A DNA stretch of 64,000 bases from Actinopolyspora xinjiangensis (GTDB lineage: Bacteria; Actinomycetota; Actinomycetes; Mycobacteriales; Pseudonocardiaceae): assembly GCF_900104475.1 (NCBI RefSeq), contig NZ_FNJR01000016.1, forward strand, positions 49,105 through 113,104, in the 5' to 3' direction. The stretch's first letter is position 1. Every line of letters starts with the position of its first letter. Both the position numbers and the translations under genes were made by a program. Below, piece after piece: positions 1 through 13,491 of this stretch. Below the pieces are notes generated by a model that saw nothing but the letters and a program-made list of their open reading frames with translations, was not told the DNA's origin and did no database searches.

Positions 1-565
<565 letters not shown>

Positions 566-573
<8 letters not shown>

Positions 574-2335
574 GTGTGTTCTCCGGTCCCAACTCGCCGT
601 CCAGGTAGTACTGCCTGCAGGCGGAGCGCGCCACCTTGCCGCTCGAGGTCCTTGGAACGGTGTCCGGTTCGAGCAGCAACACCTCGTGCACCCGCACGCC
701 GTGCGCGGCGGCGATCTCGCCGCGCAGGGCAGCGCTGATTTCCGGGGAATCCCGTTGTTCGGGCGGCAGCGAGCGAGAGTACTCGGCGGCCACCACCACT
801 CGTTCGGTCTCGTCGACGGTGACGGCGAACACCGCCGTGTGGTGTTTGCGCACCGCTGGATGCAGCTCCACCGTCTGTTCGAGGTCCTGCGGGTAGTGGT
901 TCCGACCGTCGAGGACGATCAGGTCCTTGATCCTTCCCGTCACGAACAGTTCGTCGTCGTAGCGCACGCCGAGGTCCCCGGTGCGCAGCCACCCCGTTTC
1001 CGGCAGTTCCCCGGAACCGCGCAGTCTGGCCCGGAAGGCCTCGGCCTCCTCCGAGCCTGTCCGGTTCCAGTAGCCCTGGCCGGTGTTGGGGCCGTGCACC
1101 CAGATCTCCCCCACGGTCGTGTCGGGGAGTCTGTGGTGCGACTCGGGGTCGACTATCGCTACCCGCTGCCCGAGCGGCCGACCGCAGGAGACCAGCGTGC
1201 TCGACATGGCGTTTCCCGCCGCGGCCACCGCGATGCCCTTCCCGAGGGAGTCCCGGTCGAACCGAACGCCGCGAGGCGGGGAACCGGCCGGGGTGGTGGA
1301 AACGAACACCGTCGCCTCCGCGAGCCCGAACGAGGAGCGGTGCGCCTCCGGACGCAGACCACAGGGTTCGAAGGCCCGGTTGAACCGCTCCACCGTCGAC
1401 GGCAGCACCGGCTCGCTGCCGTTGATCATCGAGATCACTCGGTCCAACCTCGTGCGGGCCTTCTCGCGCTCGGTCACCCTGGCCGCGGTGTAGTCGAAGG
1501 CGAAGTTGGGGGCGGCCGTGATGCAGCGCGGGTTCGCCGAGAGCTGGTGCAACCAGCGCACCGGCCGCCGCAGGAACGCGGTGGGATCCATGAGCACGGA
1601 CCTGATTCCGCCCACCACGGGCGCCGCCACGGAGAGCACCAGCCCCATGTCGTGGAACAACGGCAACCAGCTGACGGTGGCGCCGCCCTCGACGCGGTCA
1701 CCGAAGTAGGCGGACAGGGCTTGCCGAGCGTTGGCGACCACATTGGCGTGGGTGATCCGCACGCCGGCTGGTACCCGGGTGGAACCGGAAGTGTACTGCA
1801 GGTAGGCGACGTCGTCAGCCGACACCGGGGCGGGAAGTCGCTCGGGGAGCCAGTCCCGCTGAGAGGCGTCGACCGCCAGGCATTCGGGTGGTGCACCGCC
1901 GCCACGCCGCCCGGTCACCTCGCGGACTCGGTCGAGCACCTCCTCGGTGGTGAGCACACCCGCCGGTTCGCAGTCGTCGAGCACGGCTTCGAGCCTGCCC
2001 CGCTGACCGGGCATGTCGGGCTGGAACAGCGGGACGGCTATCGCCCCGGCCCGGATGGCTCCCAGGAAACCGACCACGTAGTCGATCCCCTGCGGAGCGA
2101 GGATCGCCACCCGCTCCCCCGGTCCGCAGTGGTGTGCGGTCCAGGACGCCACCGCACGGACCCGACGGTGCAGTTCGGCGACGGTCAGCGACCTGGCCAG
2201 GCCGTCCCCGCTCGCCTCGTAGTCGACGAAGGTGATCGCGGTGGCGTCCGGTCGCTCCCTCGCGGAGCGATCCAGGCACTCGGTCAGGCTCTGCCCACCG
2301 CTCTGCGACGCGAACTCCGCGGTCGTTGATTCCAT
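566..2335 (-). CDS. Fatty-acyl-AMP ligase (FAAL, FadD32-like)
   Basis: A 589-residue adenylate-forming enzyme expected to activate a fatty acid as acyl-AMP and hand it to the ACP of the coupled polyketide synthase rather than to CoA. Visible motifs are the P-loop [14 protein letters not shown] near residue 190, the FAAL-type stretch [19 protein letters not shown], and the C-terminal lysine in [10 protein letters not shown]. The [13 protein letters not shown] wording and NHYPQDLE are typical of FAALs rather than ordinary acyl-CoA ligases. The start at 2335 (MESTTAEF) is chosen because GGAAGG lies just upstream; an upstream in-frame start at 2410 is less convincing. Its stop overlaps the PKS start. 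Function is confident; the chain-length substrate is unknown. Confidence 0.9.
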
Positions 2336-5641
<3,306 letters not shown>

Positions 5642-5649
<8 letters not shown>

Positions 5650-6367
5650 CGGTCGCCCCTGGCTTGTAGAGGTAGGTGACGATGCTCTTGCCCAGCAACG
5701 GGTTGAGCGCCCGCTCCAGACTCCTGGTGATCCAGGGTGCCTTGAGCATGTCCCACACCAGCAGGCGGTGGTACAGCCGGGGCAGCGGATGGTCGGAGCG
5801 GTTAACCCCCACGGCGCACTTCAGCCACCAGTAGGGCGAGTGCAGGGCGTGGGCGTAGTGGTGGTGCACCGGCCGCAGCCCGGCGGCCCGCAACCTGCCG
5901 AACAGCTGCCGCCTGTCGTAGATCCGGACGTGGCCGCCCTCGACACGGTGGTACTCCTCGGAGAGCGCCCAGCAGATCCGCTCGGGGAACCGGCTGGGGA
6001 CGGTGACCGACACCCGTCCGCCCGGTTTGAGGACCCGCACCAACTCATGCATCGCCTTGTCGTCCTCGGGAATGTGCTCCATCACCTCCGAGGCGATCAC
6101 GTGGTCGAAGGACTCGTCCGGAAACGGCAGATCGAGCACGTCGCCCCGAACGGTGGTGGCCTCGGCGCCCTCCGGCACCTCCCCCGCCTGCTCCATGGCG
6201 GTGAACATGGCGGACACGTCGGCCAGCTCGGCTTCGTCGTGGTCGAAGGCCACCACGCGAAGCCCTCGCCGGTACAGCTCGAAGGCGTGGCGCCCCGCGC
6301 CACACCCCAGATCCAGCACCCGCTGACCGGCTCGTACCCCGAGCGTGTCGAAATCCACCGTCAGCAA
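5642..6367 (-). CDS. Class I SAM-dependent methyltransferase (UbiE/Methyltransf_11 type)
   Basis: About 241 residues. Motif I is RVLDLGCGAGRHAFELYRRG, the acidic loop VVAFDHDEAELADV, motif II FDHVIASEVMEHIPED and motif III LKPGGRVSVTVPSRFPE. The frame is open to 6550, but the upstream part is an arginine/proline-rich shadow of the glycosyltransferase gene. TTG at 6367, just after the glycosyltransferase stop (6372) and preceded by GGAAAGGG, gives the family-like N-terminus (M)LTVDFDTLGV. GTG at 6358 is an alternative. It is the middle gene of a tightly packed three-gene operon (GT4, methyltransferase, barrel protein). The substrate is unknown, probably a sugar or lipid-linked glycan. Confidence 0.85.
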
Positions 6368-6371
6368 CGCT

Positions 6372-7610
6372 TCACCGCCCTTTCCTGCTTGCTTCGATCG
6401 CCTCGGCGTAGCAGTCGACCGTGGCCGCGGCCACCGAGGACCAGCTGTAGTGCGTGAGCACCCGCTGCCTGCCCGCCGCCCCCAGCGCGGCTCTGCGTTC
6501 GGGGGCGTCGAACAGCGCTCCCAGCCCGGCGGCGAGTGCTTCGGCGTCACCGGGCGGCACGAGTTCGGCGGTGGTGCCGTCGGCCCCCACCACTTCGGGA
6601 ATGGCGCCCGCCCTGCTGGCCACCAGTGGTGTACCGCAGGCCATGGCCTCCACGGTCGGCAGCGAGAAGCCCTCGTACAGCGAGGGGACGCAGGCGATCT
6701 CGGCGGAGCCGAACAGCTCGGCCAGTCGCTCGTCGGTGAGCCCGCTGACGGTACGGACCACGTCCCCGATGGCCAGTTCCTCGATCAGCCGTTCGGTGGG
6801 GCCACCCGGGGTAGGCCTGGCGACCAGCACCAGTTCCACGGCTCGTTCGGTACGCAGTTTGGCCACCGCCTCCAGCAGGGTGCCTATCCCCTTCATCGGG
6901 GTGTCGGCGCTGGCCATGGCCACGATCCGGCCCGGTACCCTGGGTCGAGTGGGAGGCCGGAAGACCTCGGGGTCCACCCCCAACGGAACGATCCGCAGGT
7001 TTCGACGGTCGACGGCGAAGTCGCGCACGATGTCATCGGCCGAGGACTCGGAGACCGTCAGCACGCGTGGTATCCGCCGAGCCACTCGCCGCTGCATCCG
7101 CAGGAACCCGTACCAGCGGCGGACACCGAGCTTGCGCCACCCCCGGGCGGCGGCCAGCTCCACGCGGCGGTCGTGGGTGATGGGGTGGTGCACGGTGGAC
7201 ACCAGTGGAATTCCGGCCCGGCGCAGCCCGAGCAGGCCGTAACCGAGGGACTGGTTGTCGTGCACGACGTCGAACTCGTCGGCCCGGGCGCGCAGTATCC
7301 GCGCGGCACGCAGACTGAACGTGAGCGGTTCGGGAAACCCCGCCGACCACATGATCCCCAGTTCGGCAAGGTCGAGCGGACCGCGCAGTTCCCGGGGGTG
7401 CGGGGTGCGGAACGGGTCCGGCTCGCGGTAGAGATCGAGGCTGGGAACGCGGGTCAATCGCACTCCCTCGTCCAGCTCCGGGTAGGGCTGCCCCGAGAAG
7501 ACCTCGACCTCGTGGCCCAGTTCGGCGAGCCCGCTGCTGAGACGGCGCACGTAGATCCCCTGTCCACCGCTGTGCGGCTTGCTTCGGTAGGACAGCAGCG
7601 CAATTCGCAC
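6372..7610 (-). CDS. Glycosyltransferase family 4 (GT-B)
   Basis: A 412-residue GT-B enzyme. The N-terminal domain starts MRIALLSYRSKPHSGGQGIY, where GGQGIY matches the donor/acceptor loop of GT4 enzymes. The C-terminal nucleotide-sugar domain has VPLGVDPEVFRP, the phosphate-binding region GRIVAMASADTPMKG and the E-x7-E motif in YEGFSLPTVEAMACGTPLVAS. It is first in a minus-strand operon with a methyltransferase and a barrel protein, four bases or less between genes. The set suggests synthesis or modification of a cell-envelope glycoconjugate. Donor and acceptor cannot be predicted. Confidence 0.93.
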   Translation of the reverse strand: MRIALLSYRSKPHSGGQGIYVRRLSSGLAELGHEVEVFSGQPYPELDEGVRLTRVPSLDLYREPDPFRTPHPRELRGPLDLAELGIMWSAGFPEPLTFSLRAARILRARADEFDVVHDNQSLGYGLLGLRRAGIPLVSTVHHPITHDRRVELAAARGWRKLGVRRWYGFLRMQRRVARRIPRVLTVSESSADDIVRDFAVDRRNLRIVPLGVDPEVFRPPTRPRVPGRIVAMASADTPMKGIGTLLEAVAKLRTERAVELVLVARPTPGGPTERLIEELAIGDVVRTVSGLTDERLAELFGSAEIACVPSLYEGFSLPTVEAMACGTPLVASRAGAIPEVVGADGTTAELVPPGDAEALAAGLGALFDAPERRAALGAAGRQRVLTHYSWSSVAAATVDCYAEAIEASRKGR

Positions 7611-7796
7611 GACTCACCTCACGCTATTCGGAGCAGCGCGGAACGAACGGGCCGAACATGGTTCGGTTCCGGCTCCGCGCAAGCTTACCCGGTGGTAACT
7701 CGAACCGGTCACCCTCCTCGGCGCAACGCCGGAAGCAAAACCGAAACTGCTGTGTACAGCATATTGGAGAGACGGTCAGGAGTCTCCGAACACGAA

Positions 7797-7832
7797 CGCG
7801 GGGGCGCCCACCCTCGGGTGGGCGCCCCCGCG
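7797..7832. terminator. Perfect 17-bp stem hairpin after the GH25 gene
   Basis: Left arm 7797-7813 and right arm 7816-7832 are exact reverse complements with a two-base TC turn. It sits 36 bases beyond the stop of the minus-strand muramidase gene. There is no clear U-run, which is common for actinobacterial terminators, so intrinsic termination is likely rather than certain. Confidence 0.75.
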
Positions 7833-7867
7833 TCACCGGCCGCCCGTCATCGGGCGCGGGGTGGACC

Positions 7868-9292
7868 TCACTGGGCGAGTTCGAGCAGATCGGACCCGCT
7901 GCCCTGGAACAGGTTCCTGTCCACCGGGCCGGTTATGCCGGGCACGGTCCCCTTGTTGGTGTACTGCCAGAACGAGTAGGCGTTCCAACCGCCGAACACG
8001 CTCGGCTGGGGGACCCCGTAGGAAGCCAGCCAGAGCGGGTGCTCGGAGAACGCCTGCGAACCCGCCATGCAGTTGCTCCAGAACGAGGGGCTGGCGTAGA
8101 CGATGGCCTCGTCCCCTGTCTTGGACTTGACACGATCCAGGAAGCTCTGCGTCCAGGCGTGCATCTGCCCCGAGGTCTTGCCGTAGCAACCACCGGTGTT
8201 GGGCGAGACCTCCAGGTCCAGCACCGGAGGCAGGGTGCGCCCGTCGTTGGTGTTCCCCATGGTGTTCAGCAGCCGGTCCGCCTGTGCGACAGCGGAGCCG
8301 GTCGGCCTGCCGAAGTGGTAGGCGCCGGCGAGCATGCCCGCGTTCTTGGCACCGTTGAACTGCTGCTGAAACATCGGATTGGTGAAGTTCCCACCGTCGG
8401 TGGCCAGCACGAAGGCGTAGTGCTCACCCGAGGCGGCCACCCGGTTCCAGTCGATGGGGCCGTTGTGATTGGAGACGTCGATGCCGTGCGCGTTCGGCGG
8501 TATGTCGACCTCGGGCTTCGACGAGGAGCTCCGCTGACCCGGGGCGTTCCCGGACTCGAGGGACGCGCCCGGCGCCCGGCCCTGTTCGTCACCGGGCGAG
8601 GAGTCCCGCCCTGTTCCACCCTGCCCGGACTGCGCCTGGTCGGGGGAACGCAGCTCGACGGTGTGGGCGGCGGGGGTCGTCCGCTCGCCGGTGTCGGGAC
8701 CGGCAGTACCGACGATGATCGCCAGCACACCGAACGCGGCGACAGCCGCGGTCAGCTGCACCGAACGACTGCGCACCGAAGCACGGTGCCGAGCTGAGCT
8801 CTCCGGCAGCTTCGCGCGCAGTTCGGCCATCCGGGGTTCGAGCTCGGCGCGGATCCGCCGCGCCGTGGGGGCGAGGCGCCGTCGGACGCGTTCGACCACC
8901 GGTGAGAGCCGCTGCCACACGCGCCGCACAGCCGGATCGATTCGGCGCTTCGCGCTCTCGATGGCGGGAATCAGCCGCTCGTGCGCGCGCCGCGCGTAGG
9001 GGGCCGCCCGACGCACCACGCGTTCGGCCAACGCGGTCAGCGTGGCCAGTACCCGCCGCAACCACCGAACGATCCGGTCGGTGGTTCGACGCGCGACTGG
9101 GCGCAGCCGGTCGGCGGTGTCACGCGCGAACCGCTCGGTTCCACGCGCGGCGCGCTGCCAACCAGTGGAAGCACCCGGTGCGTTCGGGGGGCGCTCCGGG
9201 TTCGCTCGACGCTCGGTGGCGTCTGCCGACTCGGAAGAGCCGACCGGTTCACGGGGGTCTTCTTCGGGGTTGTATTGGCCGGGGGTATTCAC
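7868..9292 (-). CDS. Membrane-anchored GH25 muramidase with arginine-rich cytoplasmic domain
   Basis: About 474 residues from GTG at 9292 (GGGGA just upstream; the frame opens at 9313). The C-terminal ~205 residues are a GH25 lysozyme domain: GIDVSNHNGPIDW, YAFVLATDGG, YHFGRP, the catalytic-type PVLDLEVSP and SFWQYTNKGTVPGITGPVDRN. A single hydrophobic segment near residues 178-197 is followed by a Gly/Ser/Gln-rich linker, so the enzyme should sit outside the membrane. The preceding ~130 residues are strongly basic and helical (repeats of RRxxxxxRxxP type) and have no known counterpart in classical GH25 enzymes. It probably cleaves peptidoglycan. The role of the basic segment, possibly nucleoid, RNA or membrane binding, is unknown. 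Confidence 0.88.
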   Translation of the reverse strand: MNTPGQYNPEEDPREPVGSSESADATERRANPERPPNAPGASTGWQRAARGTERFARDTADRLRPVARRTTDRIVRWLRRVLATLTALAERVVRRAAPYARRAHERLIPAIESAKRRIDPAVRRVWQRLSPVVERVRRRLAPTARRIRAELEPRMAELRAKLPESSARHRASVRSRSVQLTAAVAAFGVLAIIVGTAGPDTGERTTPAAHTVELRSPDQAQSGQGGTGRDSSPGDEQGRAPGASLESGNAPGQRSSSSKPEVDIPPNAHGIDVSNHNGPIDWNRVAASGEHYAFVLATDGGNFTNPMFQQQFNGAKNAGMLAGAYHFGRPTGSAVAQADRLLNTMGNTNDGRTLPPVLDLEVSPNTGGCYGKTSGQMHAWTQSFLDRVKSKTGDEAIVYASPSFWSNCMAGSQAFSEHPLWLASYGVPQPSVFGGWNAYSFWQYTNKGTVPGITGPVDRNLFQGSGSDLLELAQ

Positions 9293-9550
9293 GAGTCCCC
9301 AGACTCCCAGCACTCAGCGTGCACGTAACCACCGGAAAACACGTACACGACTACCTAGATTGCCCCCGTAGGTAGTACCCGGCGAGCCGATACGTCACTC
9401 GCTGTATTCAATTGTGCCCGCCGCGTCGAAAACACGTCGCCACGGAACGGCGGCAACGAGGTCCGAACCACACCGCGACAAGCCTATCCCCCGCCGCCAG
9501 AGTTCCGAAGCGCCGGTGATCCATGTCGCACCGGCTGCCATCCTGGGGGT

Positions 9551-9943
9551 ATGAGCAACGAGCGCAACGTCCTCGGCGAGCCCCTCGAAGAGTGCGGAAC
9601 CGATCCCCTGACCGGCTTCTACCGTGACGGTTGCTGCGCGAGCGGACCGGAGGACACCGGAAACCACTCGGTGTGCGCGGTGGTCACCAAGGAGTTCCTG
9701 GAACAGCAACGCGAGTCGGGCAACGACCTCACGGCCGCGCTGCCCCAGTTCGGCTTCCCCGGCCTGCAGCCGGGCGACCGCTGGTGCGTCTGCGCCTCCC
9801 GTTGGCTGGAAGCGTACCGCGCCGGGGTGGCCCCTCCCGTCGTACTGGCGGCCACGCACGAACGCGCCGTCGAGGTCGTCGCGTTGGAGGTACTGCGCGA
9901 GCACGCCGTCGACGTCCCCGCGGACCCGAGCGCGTTGAGCTGA
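9551..9943 (+). CDS. DUF2237 family protein
   Basis: A 130-residue protein with the family's hallmark spacing of conserved Cys, Gly and Trp residues: NVLGEPLEECGTDPLTGFYRDGCC near the N-terminus, GNHSVCAVVTKEFLEQQRESGNDL in the middle, and PGDRWCVCASRW. Members are small cytosolic proteins of unknown function; the cysteines may bind a metal or be redox active. It is followed after about 100 bases by the SixA-like phosphatase gene, which may share its transcript. Confidence 0.88.
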   Translation: MSNERNVLGEPLEECGTDPLTGFYRDGCCASGPEDTGNHSVCAVVTKEFLEQQRESGNDLTAALPQFGFPGLQPGDRWCVCASRWLEAYRAGVAPPVVLAATHERAVEVVALEVLREHAVDVPADPSALS

Positions 9944-10040
9944 GTCCCACGCAAGCGGGAGGCCCGGGGAGGCCACGCCCACAACGGCCGTCGCGCACGG
10001 GCACTCGAAGGTCCCTCGACCTGGAAGGGAGCACCGAACG

Positions 10041-10541
10041 ATGCGGGACCGATCACGCGGACTCGTCCTGGTCCGGCACGCCAAGTCGGATCGCACCGTC
10101 GCAGGTGCCGACCACGATCGACCGCTCGCCGCCCGTGGTCGGAACGAGGCCCCGTTGGCGGGTGAATGGCTGCGCGAGCACGAAAAGCCTGTCGACCTCG
10201 TTCGCTGCTCCACGGCGACGCGGGCACGGCAGACCGGAGAACTGCTGCTTCCGGAGCTCACGGGGCCCCCGAGGGTCGAACACGACCCTCGGCTCTACGG
10301 CGCTGGAGCCGGGGAGCTGCTCGAGGTGGTGCGCGACCTCCCCGCCGGGGACCACCTCGCGCTGCTGATCGCGCACAACCCCGGGCTGGAGGAACTGGTC
10401 GCACTGCTGAGCGGCACGGCCGTCGAGCTCAAGACATCGGGCATCGCCGTGCTGCGCGCCTCCGGCGAGTGGAGCGAGGCGAGCGGAGGCTGGGCCCGGC
10501 TGGAGACGCACGTGACACCGCGGCGATCGGAAACGTCCTGA
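10041..10541 (+). CDS. SixA-like histidine phosphatase
   Basis: A 166-residue member of the histidine phosphatase (phosphoglycerate-mutase) superfamily. The catalytic RHG-type motif appears as VLVRHAKSDRT with Arg12 and His13; VRCSTATRARQTGELLL is the second-arginine region and LLIAHNPGLEELVALL holds the second histidine. The short length and the RHAKS wording match SixA, which dephosphorylates phosphohistidine in phosphorelay proteins, but many actinobacterial homologues act on small phosphoesters. The start is supported by GGAAGGGAG about ten bases upstream. No phosphorelay partner is nearby. Confidence 0.88.
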   Translation: MRDRSRGLVLVRHAKSDRTVAGADHDRPLAARGRNEAPLAGEWLREHEKPVDLVRCSTATRARQTGELLLPELTGPPRVEHDPRLYGAGAGELLEVVRDLPAGDHLALLIAHNPGLEELVALLSGTAVELKTSGIAVLRASGEWSEASGGWARLETHVTPRRSETS

Positions 10542-11143
10542 GCCACCACCGCGCCCAGCGAAGCCGAGCCCTGCGTCCGGGGCCGCCGGTCATCGGGTCG
10601 GCGGGCGAGCCATCGCATCGAACGTCGTCCCACCGACGCGGTGGCCGTTCCGGGTCACCGCGAGAGGTGGTGGCGGGGCAGTTCCTCGACACGAGGACGG
10701 TATCGCCCCGTACCGGCCTCACCCAGGTGTGGAACGGTCGATCCGCGACGGTGTCCCGTCGGCGACACGCGCTCGCCGCTCCCTTCCGCACCCTCGCTGC
10801 ACCGCGGCGTGCTCGCCCTGTCCCCGGTTCCGAGCACGAACCGGCGCACCAGGACCGTTCCGGCCGTTGAGCACGCGCCCCTCGAAACATCGACAGCTCC
10901 GAATCCGCCGGGGCGGGCTCACCGAACGCACCGGCGAGCACACCCCGGCATCCGAGCACGGCAGCCGAACACCGATCGCACCGCTGGTCGCACGTGCCCG
11001 GTGCCCGTTCCGGAAGTACCGCGAGCGGGCACCGCACACCGTGCGAGCCGAGTCATCACACCGGCTTTCCTCACGAGGGCCCGGCATCACCCCGTCGGGA
11101 CAGCCCGGAAGGGCTGTTCCGCGGCGGGCGGGTACTGGACCGC
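10542..11143. other. Intergenic, no gene seen
   Basis: About 600 bases between the convergent SixA-like gene and the coiled-coil gene. All open frames here give arginine- and proline-rich translations without family features. No strong palindrome, promoter pair or RNA was recognised. Confidence 0.5.
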
Positions 11144-12142
11144 TCAGCTCGTCCCGCCCTGCGTGCCGGAAACACCGGACAGCACCGTGTCCTCCTCGTC
11201 CGCCGGAGCATCCGAGTCCTGGGCGACCGCACGCTGCCTGGGCAGTTCCACCGGTTCGTCCCGGACTTCTTCCGAGGTGTCCTCCTCGGTTCCCACCAGG
11301 GCGTAGGCATCGGCCTGCTCGGACTCTGTCCCGTTCATCGAAGCGGCCAGGAACGGCTCCGCCTCGTTGAGCAGTTGCTGCCCCGCTCTGACCTGCTCGG
11401 CCATGTTGCGGCGCAGCGCCCGCATGGCCTCGACCTGCTCGTTGGCCCGCTTGGTCCGCCGTTCCGCCTCGGCCGCCGCCTCACTGATCCGACGCTCTGC
11501 CTCCTGCCTGCTGGCGCGGTCACGTTCGGCCAGTTCCCGCATGGCCTCCTGGCGACGTGCCGCCATCGAGATCTCGAAGTCGCGCTCGATCTCGTTGCGT
11601 CGCTGTTCGGCCTCCCGGTCCAGCCTGCGTCGGTGCTGCTCGGCCTCGTCGGCCATTCGCTCGATCTCACGACTGGTCTGTTCCAGGGCCTGCTGTCGCT
11701 GGTCCTGCGCCTGCTGACGCCACTCGTCGGCCTCGGCCACCAGGCTCTCGTACCTGGCACGCAGCTCGGAAGCGGCCTGCTCCGAACGCGACCACTCGTG
11801 CTCGGCGGTCGCGCGGGCCGAGGCGATGATCTCGGCGGCCTCGTCGTTGGCGAGTTGCACCATCCGACGTAACCGGTCCGAGAGCGCCGTTTCCTCGACC
11901 GGTGTACGGCAGACGTCGTCCAGTTGCCTGCGCAGCGAGTCGATCTCGGCACGCGCCTGTTCGAGCTGCGCGTTGAGATCCGAGACCTGACTGAGCGCGG
12001 AATCGCGGTCCTCGGTCAGCATCCGGACCTCGGCCTCGGTCTGCTGAATGTAGAACTGCACCTGTGAACGTCGGAATCCTCGCCACACGACATCGAAGTC
12101 CGACTTCAGCGGCACGAGCTCACGGCTGTCATTGTGCCCCAC
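11144..12142 (-). CDS. DivIVA-like coiled-coil protein
   Basis: About 332 residues from GTG at 12142 (GGGGTGAG upstream; an ATG at 12178 is an alternative). The N-terminus has a short DivIVA-type module, DFDVVWRGFRRSQVQFYIQQ, in which the F-x5-R/G-F pattern resembles the membrane-curvature-sensing start of Wag31/DivIVA. Residues ~45-280 are an almost uninterrupted charged coiled coil rich in Glu, Arg, Ala and Gln. The tail of about 50 residues is acidic and probably disordered. Proteins of this build act in polar growth, septum placement or as cytoskeletal scaffolds in actinomycetes. Which of these applies is not shown; it is not the main DivIVA by context, since no ftsZ/ylm genes are near. 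Confidence 0.72.
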   Translation of the reverse strand: MGHNDSRELVPLKSDFDVVWRGFRRSQVQFYIQQTEAEVRMLTEDRDSALSQVSDLNAQLEQARAEIDSLRRQLDDVCRTPVEETALSDRLRRMVQLANDEAAEIIASARATAEHEWSRSEQAASELRARYESLVAEADEWRQQAQDQRQQALEQTSREIERMADEAEQHRRRLDREAEQRRNEIERDFEISMAARRQEAMRELAERDRASRQEAERRISEAAAEAERRTKRANEQVEAMRALRRNMAEQVRAGQQLLNEAEPFLAASMNGTESEQADAYALVGTEEDTSEEVRDEPVELPRQRAVAQDSDAPADEEDTVLSGVSGTQGGTS

Positions 12143-12411
12143 GGTCTCACCCCATCCCTGATCACTCAGTGGTTGCATGCGGTTGGAGCGAGCCACGCCC
12201 CCGACGCGGCAGTTTCCGTTGTACACCCGAAATGCGTCCCGCGATGTCCGCCGGTCGACTGAACCACGGACGGTTCACATCGCACTGTGCACACGGTGTC
12301 GAACGAATCGCTTCCGGACATTGTCCACACCAACGAGCGACACAATCAACGGCCGGGACGAAAAAACGAGTAACCCTCCGATGTCGTGTCGGACAATACG
12401 AGGCAACCGGA

Positions 12412-13023
12412 TCAGTCGGAACAGTTGCCGTCGACGGCACGCCGGAAGATCATCTCGATCTCATCGCGATCGGGTAGCGGTTCGCGAACGACCCCCTGCC
12501 ACAGCAGACCACAGAACACGGCCGCGAGCATCTTGCCCGACACCTCGTCGGTGTAGGCGGTGAAAAGGTCCCGCAACGCCGCGTCCCACTCGGTGCTGGC
12601 GGAACGCAGAGCCGGTCGGTGCAGCGCGGCGACGTAGAGTTCGTGCTCCACCACGGTACGTTTCCGCTCGGGGCCGAGATAGCGCAACACCAGGTCGGTC
12701 AGCAACGCGGGCAGATCGACACCGGAGTCCATTCCCTCCGCCCACTCGCGCAGCTCCGCGACGTTGTCCTGGGCCGCCTGGCGCAGCGCCATCGCGAGCA
12801 GGTCGTCCAGTGTGGCGAAGTGGTAGGTGGTGGAGCCGAGCGGAACGCCCGCGGCGGCGGCCACGGCACGATGGGTGACCTTCTCGATGCCACGTTCGGC
12901 GACAACGCTGATCGCCGCCCTGGCGATCCGTTCCCGCCGCCCCGGGTCCTTGCGCGAGCCGCCGTTCCTGCCCCGCCGCTCATCGGCCGCCGTGCGGAGC
13001 GACTCGGAGTCCGTCGTGGTCAT
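12412..13023 (-). CDS. TetR-family regulator of the choline-betaine genes (BetI-like)
   Basis: A 203-residue repressor. The N-terminal helix-turn-helix is ERIARAAISVVAERGIEKVT followed by AVAAAAGVPLGSTTYHF, in which the TTYHF ending is typical of BetI-like TetR proteins. The C-terminal helical domain should bind the ligand, in BetI choline or the aldehyde. ATG at 13023 is preferred over the longer frame. The gene is divergent from betB-betA, and a perfect palindrome overlaps the betB promoter while another lies in the spacer of its own promoter, so it probably represses both directions. Confidence 0.82.
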   Translation of the reverse strand: MTTTDSESLRTAADERRGRNGGSRKDPGRRERIARAAISVVAERGIEKVTHRAVAAAAGVPLGSTTYHFATLDDLLAMALRQAAQDNVAELREWAEGMDSGVDLPALLTDLVLRYLGPERKRTVVEHELYVAALHRPALRSASTEWDAALRDLFTAYTDEVSGKMLAAVFCGLLWQGVVREPLPDRDEIEMIFRRAVDGNCSD

Positions 13024-13156
13024 CGCCTGTCGTGCGCCCTCCGTCGGTTCGATCACAGCCGGTGCCGCCGGAACACCTCGGCGGTTCCAACCCTTCGAGC
13101 GATCCACACCTTGCCACGAACCGCGGGGGAAGCGATGCGACCTACCTCACGAAATC

Positions 13157-13185
13157 CACTTATTGCCTGGTCATGACCCTGTCAA
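13157..13185 (-). promoter_or_regulatory. Probable promoter of the BetI-like gene with internal palindrome
   Basis: A perfect TTGACA (13185-13180, minus strand) is followed after 17 bases by TAAGTG (13162-13157). A 10-base perfect palindrome GGTCATGACC (13169-13178) lies inside the spacer. It could be an autoregulatory site, but its sequence differs from the betB-side operator. Confidence 0.45.
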
Positions 13186-13215
13186 AGATGAACCGGCCCA
13201 CCGGCGGAACAAGTA

Positions 13216-13247
13216 TGTGTACATCTGTACACAAAAACTGCTAGAGT
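13216..13247 (+). promoter_or_regulatory. betB promoter overlapped by an 18-bp operator-like palindrome
   Basis: TGTGTACA-TC-TGTACACA (13216-13233) is a perfect 8-bp inverted repeat with a two-base spacer. TGTACA inside its left half (13218-13223) can act as -35, with TAGAGT (13242-13247) as -10 after 18 bases. A protein bound to the palindrome would block the promoter, as expected for a TetR repressor of the bet genes. The resulting leader before betB is about 240 bases. Confidence 0.6.
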
Positions 13248-13491
13248 CTGGCCCCGGCAGTCGTCGAGACACGTGCCGCCCGGTCCGCCGGACGCACTAC
13301 CACGAGAACGGTGACCGCACCGGACAATCGCACCACGACGAGAACTGCCCGCCGATCCCGGCGCGACGGACACGCGACGGTCGGGCCCCGCCCGATCCGA
13401 TGACTCCGCCCGGCGTTCCCCCACGGGTCCCGGCGGCCGGGTGAAGCACGGTCCGGTGAACAAGTAAGCAGCCTCGACAGGGAAACTCACT

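Noticed and set aside
12316..12326. GGACATTGTCC palindrome between the coiled-coil gene and the BetI-like gene
   Set aside because: Short, with one central base, and not positioned near a convincing promoter; could be chance.
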